Part shown: in pieces, positions 54,847 to 64,000 of the stretch
How positions within the stretch are numbered: the stretch's first letter is position 1
How the letters are laid out: each line of letters begins with the position of its first letter
DNA from: Aphrocallistes beatrix
Taxonomy: Eukaryota; Porifera; Hexactinellida; Sceptrulophora; Aphrocallistidae
Direction of reading: 5' to 3'
DNA: 64,000 nucleotides
Assembly (NCBI GenBank): GCA_963281255.1
Contig: OY725503.1
Coordinates: forward strand, 2,170,001-2,234,000
Made by a program: the position numbers and the translations under genes
The notes under the pieces: model-generated
Seen by the model: the letters and a program-made list of their open reading frames with translations, nothing else
Told to the model about the DNA's origin: nothing
The model's database searches: none

Positions 54847-54849
54847 CAG

Positions 54850-55077
54850 GAAAAGATTAGACTGATAAGATTTAATAATGAAGTGTAGTAACATGTATAA
54901 GTAATCAAGATTGAATAATAAAGGATAATTAGTAAATAATAATTAATTATGATGAATATTCAAGATGCCAAATTATAAACCAAATCAAATTGTTTGGTTA
55001 ATCGGATAATTTGTCAACCAAATAATTTGCATGCTTTCTAAACACATTCACATGTTCTTACATGAGATGGTCGGAAC
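54850..55077. other. No gene seen
   Basis: AT-rich spacer between two Helitron-like copies. Confidence 0.35.
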
Positions 55078-55590
55078 ATTATATATATATATATATGTAA
55101 CGAATTGATTGAAGAAACTGTCAAACCCAGAAAGCTGATTTTTGGCATGTGGGAGTCTTTTGGCTATGGCTCCAGTAAGTTCTGAGCTCAGACAAAAATG
55201 TCGACTCATCATGGAAGTATGACGTCATTGTCCCATTTTAAAAAGTTAAGCAATACAGTTATTTGAGCATAACTCAGCCGTAATACGAGTTAGAAGGCTG
55301 AAATTTTAATAGAATCTGTATACTAACATACCTCACATATGATGCAACTATCATCAAAAATGATGAGTCATCACTTTGTTATGACGTCATCATTACTCAT
55401 CAAAATTTTAAAAATGGATAAATTTGGTGATTTTTCGAAGGATATAGATTATAACAGTAGGACAGACGTATTTAGGGATGTTATCTCCCTTATAATTAAT
55501 CAATGTGACCCCAGGCGCCCACAGGGCCTCTGGCGGACAAAAAGTGTCCGGCCAGCCGCTCAGCACAAACAAGCGAAGTGCGCTAGTACT
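55078..55590 (+). mobile_element. Helitron-like repeat, copy 15
   Basis: TA tract 55080-55096, body GTAACGAATTGATTGAAG onward, TGACGTCA at 55221 and 55382, hairpin near 55531, and the end GTGCGCTAG|T. Here the 3' end reads CTAG, the canonical Helitron terminus. The 5' motif is missing. Confidence 0.7.
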
Positions 55591-55659
55591 AATGATTTAT
55601 GCATATTCGAACCAAATATTTCCGTTAAATAGCAAAAGTACACTGAAAATCCACAAATT

Positions 55660-58600
55660 TTCACTAACACCGAATATTTTGAATAATTGTTGAGGCCCCT
55701 AACCCCGAATATTTTGAATAATTGTGAATAATAATTCATATTCAAGCAGTACGAAGTATAATCCATTAGTTTAGAGTGAATAAAGAGCTTCCAAAAAGTA
55801 TATTAGGAAGTTAGAGCGAAAGTCTACGACTTTTAGTTTCCAAGTTAGGATTTTCAAATAATGCTACGTCATCATATGACAAAAATCTAAAACTTGCATT
55901 CCATAGGATGTAGTGCAATTATTATCAAAGAATCATATATGTACCCTTATAAAAAGTATATTAGGAAGTGAGAACTAAGAATTTGGGTTTAGAATAACAG
56001 AGATAGAGAGATATCACTTTTTGTAACCTAAAAGGGGGTTTTTGACCGAATATGGGAGGTCCAGGGCCAGAACTTTCAAAATAATTATCAAAAGTTCTCC
56101 AATTTTTCTGTATACATTATTAACGACAATTGTATTCATTATTTAGCATAATAGCCACATTTGTATACATTTTTAATGATTAGATTCGGCGTTTTCTAAA
56201 ATATTCAAAGTTCTAAATTGAATTTGTGTTACAATCAAGTCAATGATAAGTCGAGAAATATTTATTTTTTGACAAAGGAATGTTTGAGGAACCTATATAT
56301 TTCATATAGCCTTTCATTAAAGATTATAATATATTATTCATCTTCAATAGTATTTAAGATATGATATTGGCACTATAGAGAGATATTATGCCCGAACTTT
56401 GCCTATAACATGCGATATCTCAAGAACAAATGGTCGGATCCGAACAATTTATTTAAACGATCAGAATTTTATTTCTGATCCAATAATTGCCAAAGATCTA
56501 ATATCAAACAGCCGAATTTCCGACCATAATATAAATGAACTTCCTTTTAGAGCTATTTTGATTGGATTTTATTTGACCTTTCTTCTAAATCTTTGCTATA
56601 TAGTATAATCCTAATGAGGGCAAAACACTTTTGAGGTCCATATCATTAAGGATACCGCCCTCGAAAAACATCGCCTGACATAAAAAAAAAAGGTGAAATT
56701 TTTTACTGTTAATTCCATCGGATTATTGAGTAGTCTACCATCTAATCGTACTTGTTGGACGGTATTTATTTTGATATTCTAGAAATGAGCACCTAAAGCT
56801 CAGTAGTACTAAAAATCGGATAGTTATTCGTGGTTTTGCGGCGGAATCATCAATTATTTTCCAGCTTATCTGATATTTTTTCAATTATATGAACCTCAAA
56901 ATGGTTTTGGTCCCTTGAAATATTATAAAACAGATGAATTTAGAAAAAGAGGCACTTAAAATCCAAACAAAAATATCTTTATGAGGGACTTCATTCCTAA
57001 AATGCTCGGGAAATGACCGTTGTGATATTAGCTATTGTGTATAGAAAAGAATTCTGAATATTTTAAAAAAAAATTTGTTCAGATCCGACCATTAGTTCGT
57101 AAGTTATAGTATATTGTATGTAAAGTTCGGAGATCAAACCTCTCTATGGCCCCGAAAGTGCTCGATGTCAATGCTTAAAAACTATTGATGATATGTAATC
57201 TATTATAATCTTAAATGAAAGGATATATATGATAATATATAGGTTCCTCAAACATCTCTTTGTCAAAAAGTAAATATTTCTTGACTTATCATCGATTTTA
57301 TTGTAACACAAATTCTATGGAGAACTTTGAATATATTAGAAAATGGCGAATCTTGTCATGAAAGAAGTTCCCAAAAGTAGCTATCATACTCAAAAAACAA
57401 TGCAATAGTCACTAGCAATGTATACAGAAATTTTGAAGCACTCAACATGATTATTTTTGAAGTTCAAAGCATTTATCTCTAAAATTCGGTCAAAGCCCCC
57501 CATTTATGGTCCAAAAACAGATTCCTCCATATCTCGGGAAATATACACCCAAATTCTTAGCTCTCAATTCCTAATATACTTTTCAAGACGGTATATATCT
57601 GATTCATAAATAATAAGTGTACTACATGGAATGGAATGCTAAGTTTTAAATTTTTATCACGTGATGACGTAGCATTTTTCGAAAATCCTAACTTGAAAAC
57701 TAAAAGTCGTAGACTCTCGCTCTAACTTCCTAATATACTTTTTAGAAGCTCTTTATTCATTCTAAACCGATGAATTATACTTTGTAGTGCTAGGAATATG
57801 AATTATATTCCCTAATTGGTTCAAAATATTTGGGGTTAGAGGCTTCAAGATAATTTGTAAATTTTCAGCATAATTTTGCTATTTTCACCAAAATCTGTTG
57901 GAATACATTTAATTTATTTGTATACATGCGATTAAATGTCCATGGACGCTTTTATTTATCGTTAATAGCTTTTTTTACATTGTTCTTAACATCAAAACTT
58001 CAAATCCCTATATCTCGGGACTTTAAAATTCCAAAATTGACCGTCTTTCCAAAATTTTAACTCAAAATTGCCTTGAGTTAGAGGTTTGAAAATTTCAGGA
58101 GTTGTTCCATATCATTAGGCGATGAGCGTAGGACCACTCGATTTTCGATATCTTATAAATTTGTGATTTTATTGCTGATTTCCAAAGAAAATCGGACTTT
58201 TTTCGCCGTTTTTTGGCCCTTTTTATTCGGACACCGATAAAATTTACAATTTTTCTATTTTATACTTTCTTCTGGTCCTATGCAGTGGTAAATATGATAG
58301 ACTATCTATAAATTTTCGAAGCATTTGATCCAAACATGTGCTTTAAAAAAATCACAGAGTGGAGGAGGGCTTACCATTAAGATGTGCTAGGGAAGAGCGG
58401 AAAAAAACCGACTTTGAGACGCTGTAACTCAAAAACTAGAAATGCGAACCAAAAACTGTTTGGCATGTGTCAATATTTTTTAATTGCACTACCTGCCCAC
58501 GCTTAAAATCTTATATATCTCTGTTCTTGATATATGCTGTAAGCCAAACCTAAGGATTTTTCACGGGCGGTATCCTTAAAAAAATATCAAATAAGTAAGA

Positions 58601-58810
58601 AAATAATTGATGAATGCGTCAAAAACCTCCAATAATTTTTCAGTTTTTAGTAACGCTAAACTTTTGGTGGTTAACGCTTAAAAATCAATAAAAATATTGT
58701 CCAACTAGTACAATCAGATGGTAGACCGCTCAGTTATACAATGGAATTAACAAGAAAAAATTTTGCCGTTTTTTACGTCAGGCAAAGTTTTACGAGGGCG
58801 GTATCCTTAA
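55660..58810 (-). mobile_element. TTAA family L copy interrupted by a second copy
   Basis: On the minus strand the terminus GGATACCGCCC with TTAA is at 58796-58810, sequence runs down to 58576, then jumps to 56649 and continues to about 55660. The interruption is exactly a complete family L element with TTAA at both ends. The uninterrupted sequence exists at 5700-5725. Confidence 0.8.
56646..58579 (+). mobile_element. TTAA family L element, full length (1.93 kb)
   Basis: TTAA|GGATACCGCCCTCG at 56646 and CGGGCGGTATCC|TTAA ending 58579. The interior has no long open frame. Landmarks are shared with 13160-14782 and 51748-53063. TTAA duplication fits piggyBac- or Kolobok-like elements; the GG start is not the usual CC of piggyBac. 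Confidence 0.8.
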
Positions 58811-58852
58811 TGATTCGTGCCCAGCACTAAATATCCAGCCATTTGATATATC

Positions 58853-59254
58853 CTTACTATTAAAATCGATTTTCGATTTATGTTAATAGTACAAGCGCGC
58901 TTCTCTTGATCGCGCTGCGCGGCCGGCAGACACAAAGTGTCCGCCAGAGGCGCCTTGCGTGCGCCTGTGATCACATTGATTAATTATAAGGGAGATGACA
59001 TCCCTAAATACGCCTGTCCTACTGTTATAATCGATATCGCACGAAAAATCACCATATTTGTCGCTTTTATTTTGATGCGTAATGATGACGTCATAACAGG
59101 GTGATGAGTCATCATTTTTTGAAGATAGTTGTGCTATATATGAGATATATTAATATACATAATCTTTTAAAATTTCAGCCTTCTATCTCCTATAATGGCT
59201 GAGTTATGCTCGAATAACTGTATTGCTTAACTTTTAAAAATGTGACAATGACTT
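58853..59254 (-). mobile_element. Helitron-like repeat, minus copy behind an isolated 5' end
   Basis: A plus-oriented A|TCCTTACTATTAAAATCG lies at 58853. At 58892 the GC-rich 3' end of a minus copy starts, with the hairpin and TGACGTCA near 59087. It is truncated at 59254 in TGACAATGACTTAG. Confidence 0.65.
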
Positions 59255-59570
59255 AGTCATTTTTGGTGATAGAAGAGTGAGATTTTAATAGAATGTGTAT
59301 ATTAATATACCTCAAATATGTTGTAACTATCGTCAAAAGATAATGACACATCATTCTGTTATGACGTCATCATTACGCATCAAAATTTTAAAATTTGACA
59401 AATTTGGTTATTTTTCTTGTGATATCGATTATAACAGTAGGACATGCGTATTTATGGATGTTATTTCCCTAACAATTAATCAATGTGACCCTAGGCGCCC
59501 TCAGGGAGCCTCTGGCGGACACTTTGTGTCTGCCTGCCGCGCAGCGCAAGCAAGCGAAGTTCACTTGTAT
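59255..59570 (+). mobile_element. Helitron-like repeat, 3' part, plus
   Basis: It joins the previous copy head to head. TGACGTCA at about 59361, hairpin GGCGGACACTTTGTGTCTGCC, and end AGCGAAGTTCACTTG|T. Confidence 0.7.
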
Positions 59571-59596
59571 TATATATATTATATATTACATATATA

Positions 59597-61310
59597 TCCA
59601 AAAATTCAAAAGTTTGAATCTTTAGATGATTACCCTTCAAATGATTCAAAAAATTTCACCATAAAAAATTCAAGCAAATTGGAGATTATTTAGTGGTCGC
59701 GCAAGCTAGGCTTCTGCAGATTTGTAATGTGATCATTCCGGTTTATAGATAGAATCGCAAAAAGTGTGCTTCTGATATAAGCAATGGATCTAGCAAGGTT
59801 TTATATCAGCTAATAATACATTTTGATGAGCTCAAATCTACCGGTTCGGAGATATTGGTGAAACCAGGTCGGGCTATTAATAATTACAAGTACGAAGGCT
59901 GGTCCCAACTGATTTCACCAATATCTCCGAACCGATAGACTTTACTCCATCAAAATGTATTATCATAGCCTACTATACATAAGGCCTCACAACTGATTGT
60001 GGATTTTGGACTAGGAATGCGGAGGAAGACCGTTGAACTAATGCATGAGCTGCCTTAAATCATTTACAAAGCACAATAGAGCTTAGGAATATATTATCAA
60101 CATATATAAATATGGTGTCAAAGTACCCATATCCATTGTTAAAAATTTGATTAGTCACCATATGGTTGCGCAATAGGTTATATTTGTGACAAATTTGGTG
60201 ATTTTCAGAGGCCGTTTAAGGGCACTTCTACGTAAGTGTTTTCATTGTAAAATTTTTCGCATAGACCTGAGATATGAATGGGTTAATACGAAAATTCTGG
60301 AATTTTTTCATGGAATGTTGGTACATTCCAGTGTTGCTATGGAAACGTGTTTTGGTCAGTTTGGGTCATATCTTGAAAACCACAAGAGCTAGACATTTAA
60401 ATGTAATTCCATTTGATTGGAAATACTATACTACTTCCTATTAAGTGATCATATGATTTCAACCTCTAAATTCAAAGGTTTATGAGATAATCGACAAATT
60501 ATCAAATGTGACCAATATGGTACATCATCGAATATCTCATAAACTATTGAATTTAGAGGTCGAAATTATATTATCACTTAATAGGAAGTAGTATATTTGC
60601 TATCAAATGGAATTACATTTGAATGTGTAGCCATTGCAGTTTTCAAGATATAACGCCTACTGACCAAAACATGTTTCCATAGCAACACTGGAATGTACCA
60701 ACATTCCATGAAAAAATTCCAAATTTTTCGTATTAACCCATTCACATCTCAGTTCTAAGCGAAAAATGTTACAGTAAAAACACTTAGAAGTGCCTCTAAA
60801 CGGCCTCTGAAAATTTGTCACAAATATAACCTATTGCGCAACCATATGGTGACTAATCAAATTTTGAACAATGGATGTGGGTACTTTGACACCATATTTA
60901 TATATGCTGATAATATATTCCTAAGCTCTATTGTGCTTTGTAAATGATTTGAGGCAGCTAATGCATTAGTTCAACGGTCTTCCTCCGCATCCCTGGTCCA
61001 AATCCACAATCAGTTGTGAGGCCTTATGTATAGTAGGCTATGGTATTTTCAACTGAAATAAAACCACGTAAAAAATATCTCAATACGATGTTGCTAGATC
61101 CTTTGCTTATATCAGAAGTACACCTTTTGCTATTTTATCCCTAAACCGTGAAAATCCTATTCTAAATCTGCACTTGGAGAAGTCTAGCTTGCACGACCTC
61201 TAAATCAACTCCAAATTGCTTGAATTTTTTGTGGTGAACATTTGGTGATCAAAGTAAACTATTTGGAGTATCATTTAAAGATTCAAACTTTTGAATTTTT
61301 TGACACACTC
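59597..61310. mobile_element. Outer palindromic element with K2 inserted
   Basis: The left arm 59597-59800 (ATTCAAAAGTTTGAATCTTT, AAGTGTGCTTCTGATATAAG) is the inverse of 61085-61310. A second small inverted repeat, GGAGATATTGGTGAAA/TTTCACCAATATCTCC, lies at 59849-59930. K2 sits between. Confidence 0.65.
59964..61042. mobile_element. CATAG palindromic element K2 (1079 bp), 7-bp target duplication
   Basis: CATAGCCTACTATACATAAG to its complement ending GTATAGTAGGCTATG. The flanks GTATTAT and GTATTTT agree at six of seven. The arms of about 510 bp meet near 60500-60520. It is collinear with K1 but clearly diverged, so a separate insertion. Confidence 0.85.
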
Positions 61311-61319
61311 TAAATATAT

Positions 61320-62640
61320 ACGTATATTGGACACATTCCGATAATTTTTGGGCTGCGGGTTCCTAGTAACCGCAAAGAATGTGAATAAAATCCTGCCGTT
61401 GCTAGGCACGGACAACCAAAGAATTCTCCAAATATGGTCAATATCTATATATCAAATCGCTGGAAATTCAATGCTGGAGACGAATTCAGAATTTGAAATG
61501 ACAATCTGACAAGGTTGAAAGAAGTTATACAAGATCTGGGATTCCGGCGGATACTATCGGATGTGATTATTTTTGGATGGCCAGTCATGACTGACCAGTT
61601 TTTCACACTTTTGAAGGTGAATATTTTTGATATACCATATTTTGAAGCTAAGGACTGCTATAAGTTGTTGAATAAGGATATTTGCATGTTATTAAATATT
61701 ACAAAGCAATTAAAACTAATGGAAATTGAGGGATATAGTATATATATATACAGTGCCCGGACAAAAGTATTCGACCACCACAGAAACCTCCATACAAATA
61801 ATATTAAAGTGGATCTGTACATAAAGAAATATGTACTCAAACTGTTAGAAATATCTATTTTTGATTTCTAATTCCTAATCTACATATTCTAATTACTCAT
61901 AATTGAGATCCTCAACTCAATTAGTAACTCCCAAAATTATAAATATCTACCTTTGATACTTGATGCTACTTGTCCCGAGTCACAGCCATTATATATGATG
62001 GCGATTAGTGACACAAAGTGGCAGAGGTTGATAATTTTCTACATGAGAATTAGTATTTGTATTGAAAATTTCAAAAATTAGTAATTCGGATGTGTAGTTT
62101 ACGAATCTGAAATCAAAAATAGAATACCTCTTCTGTTTGATCACATATTCCATTATGAATAGATCCACTTTAATACTACTAGTATTTGTATGGAGTTTTC
62201 GTGGTGGTCGAATACTTTTGTCCGGGTAGTGTATATATATGTATATATATATATTTTTTTAAATTCAATATTTTGAGAATATTTTTATAATTTATAAGTG
62301 AGACAACTATTTGTAACTTGAACATAGAAGCGAAAACTCGGTTTTTGATAGATTTCGACGATTAATACCAAATGAAGTTTTTTGTGTTCATTTGATAAAT
62401 CACCACTTTATGGAAGAATTTGAAAATTTTCTAAATGGTTTTACACAATTTGTGTCTGTTTTTTTCTTTGAAAATTGACAAATTTCAAAAAAAATATTTT
62501 ATAATACTTGATTTAATTCAATTATTAGTTTTGCTGATAACTGTGATTCAAAACTGCATTACAACCTTAAAATAATTCTAATAATACATGTAGAAATCCA
62601 GTATTGAATTAAATTGTTCCAAAATTATAGCCTGTTGACA
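61320..62640. repeat. Dispersed repeat O, copy 3, with a nested MITE
   Basis: It is collinear with 50840-51500: CGGGTTCCTAGTAACCGCAA, GGGATTCCGGCGGATACTAT, then after the MITE GAACATAGAAGCGAAAACTC. It has no coding capacity. Confidence 0.6.
61751..62231. mobile_element. Tc1-like MITE family B2, complete
   Basis: 481 bp, CAGTGCCCGGACAAAAGTAT to ATACTTTTGTCCGGGTAGTG, TA flanked. The uninterrupted reference for 36228-36968. Confidence 0.8.
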
Positions 62641-62957
62641 ATTTTCACTATTACCAATTCAGAAATACCAATTGATATTGTATACACTACTATAATTCAG
62701 AACCCAACTAAATCTATGGTTAATCTATGGCAGAGCTTCCCAATTAGATAAGGTAGAGCGCCATATGCCTTTATTTGCAAAGTTAGAAGCGCCACAACCT
62801 GTCAACTATCCTAAATCAAGAATTTTGATTAAAATGAAAATACAATCCTGGTTCCTTAACAATTAATTAATGAGGTCAGGTGATTCGATATAATGCTATA
62901 TTATAATTATACAAGCAAACCCAAGGAATTATACTGATACCTGTAACTGTTGAGCAT
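62641..62957. other. No gene seen
   Basis: The segment GGCAGAGCTTCCCAATTAGA to GCGCCACAACCTGTC (62730-62805) resembles a fragment of another hAT MITE. The rest is AT-rich. Confidence 0.35.
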
Positions 62958-62965
62958 ATTATGGG

Positions 62966-63239
62966 CAGTGGCGGCTCCAGAAATTTTAATTTTGGTTGGG
63001 GGCTAACTTGAATTCCACTGTACTAGAATTAGAAGACTAGAGTTAGTGTAGTAGCCAGGATTTGAGTTGGGGGATTCTGAATGAGCGTGAACGAGCGTAC
63101 CCCCCAGAACGTTTTCGAATCTTAGATGATGAAATATCGATCTACAGCTATTCTAACCATCTATTGAGCAATAATATTGATCTAATTGATCTTTAAACTA
63201 TATTTGTGAGGGGATGTCCCCCCTTTGGGGACGCTACTG
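62966..63239. mobile_element. hAT-type MITE with 8-bp target duplication
   Basis: 274 bp, CAGTGGCGGCTCCAGAAATT to TTTGGGGACGCTACTG. The flanks ATTATGGG (62958-62965) and ATCATGGG (63240-63247) differ at one base. Confidence 0.8.
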
Positions 63240-63249
63240 ATCATGGGTG

Positions 63250-64000
63250 ATTGAAATTTTCAGTTAATAGTCTATGTGTCACAAATAGCGCGAGCGCCGC
63301 CATTTGGGAAGCCATGATCTATAGTACATTATCAGTTCCTGATATAGCTTTTGAAGAAATCCATTCGATTGATTCCAATCTTGATAACGCTATAGCAAGC
63401 TCTTCAGTCCGGGACATAGTTGGAATTTAATCAGAGTTTGGAATACACCATTATCTGCCCCTATTCGAATCGAACTGGTATCTCTTGAACCAGGATAGCT
63501 TCAAAACATAGGGAGGGGCATTTATATCAGTAGAAAACCTGGTTCAAGGGGGAAAAATAGGACTCTTAGCAAATAATTATTTTACCCTGTCATGGAAAAT
63601 GGTGAAAAAGTACTGAGATCTTGGATACTTGTATACTCCAATTAGTGGATGTCTATATTGTTTATACTATGGCTTAATTCTGAGGAGTCAAATAGATCAC
63701 ACACAAAATTCTTTTGCGCAGGTAGGTTCCGACTGTGGATGAAATTAATCCTAAATTTAACAATCTTGAAAAAGTACAACTTGTTGGCGTTTGAGAGTTG
63801 GAAAGAGCTGGCAATGTGGTTGGACGAATAAAAACACGAAAAAATAAGTGTCAATATTCTTCCTCGTATCCTTGATGCAATCTTGGAATCCTTCATTGAT
63901 TTTAATCAATTCAAATAGAAACGTCTAAGAAAATAACGAAGGTTATTCTGCAAAAATTGAGCCAAGACAGATTGAAGATTGTCGAGGACAAGATTATGAT
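63250..64000. other. No gene recognised
   Basis: The last bases (63930-64000, plus) have an open frame KVILQKLSQDRLKIVEDKIM after an upstream in-frame TAG at 63918. It looks coding-like but is too short to assign and runs off the window. Confidence 0.3.

Overview
The window is AT-rich, intron-bearing animal-type DNA, most likely from an invertebrate metazoan. No prokaryotic gene organisation is visible. The assignment rests on the mobile-element fauna: CR1/L2-like LINE, mariner (DD34D), Tc1-like DD37E, rosa-like DD41D, hAT with TTF and ZMYM1-like parts, a Ty3-like integrase, and pogo-like MITEs. FLYWCH, THAP and Myb/SANT protein fragments and one exon of a cytochrome b5 domain gene agree with it. 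The phylum cannot be fixed from this sequence. One assembly gap of exactly 200 N lies at 30886-31085.

The only credible intact host coding sequence is a single 219-bp exon (2135-2353, minus strand) that closely resembles CYB5D1 and has good splice sites. Three other protein remnants may be host- or transposon-derived, and all carry lesions: FLYWCH-RING (7300-7900), THAP (16818-17300) and Myb/SANT-like (41146-41751). Almost everything else is transposons and their nested debris.

Layout. 1-1480: LINE endonuclease half. 2.1-2.35 kb: CYB5D1 exon. 3.3-7 kb: MITEs nested in a Helitron-like repeat. 7.3-7.9 kb: FLYWCH-RING remnant. 8.2-10.3 kb: LINE reverse-transcriptase half. 11-16.6 kb: fold-back, TTAA-flanked and tandem repeats. 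16.8-18 kb: THAP and Ty3-like integrase remnants. 18-25 kb: two broken mariners, one split by a 2.4-kb CATAG element that carries a 1.1-kb satellite. 25-38 kb: Helitron-like copies whose TA microsatellites are packed with TA-targeting elements (DD37E, DD41D, pogo-like and Tc1-like MITEs). 38.5-41.8 kb: hAT relic and Myb/SANT gene piece. 42.4-45.9 kb: four-level nest. 46-64 kb: hAT MITEs with target duplications, two 1-kb palindromes, TTAA elements (one inserted in a sister copy), and a tandem array.

Three organising themes stand out. (1) A roughly 500-bp repeat has a Helitron-like 5' end (A|TCCTTACTATTAAAACTCG), a GC-rich 3' end and an internal TA microsatellite. That microsatellite acts as a landing pad for TA-specific elements. 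(2) A DNA-transposon group shares the terminus CATAGC(A/C)T(T/A)CTATA and makes 7-bp target duplications. It includes both 2.1-2.4-kb elements and 1.06-1.08-kb near-perfect palindromes. (3) A TTAA-targeting family with GGATACCGCCC termini has its target site proven by insertion into its own copy. All identifications are by eye. Family names marked as likely need a profile or Repbase search.
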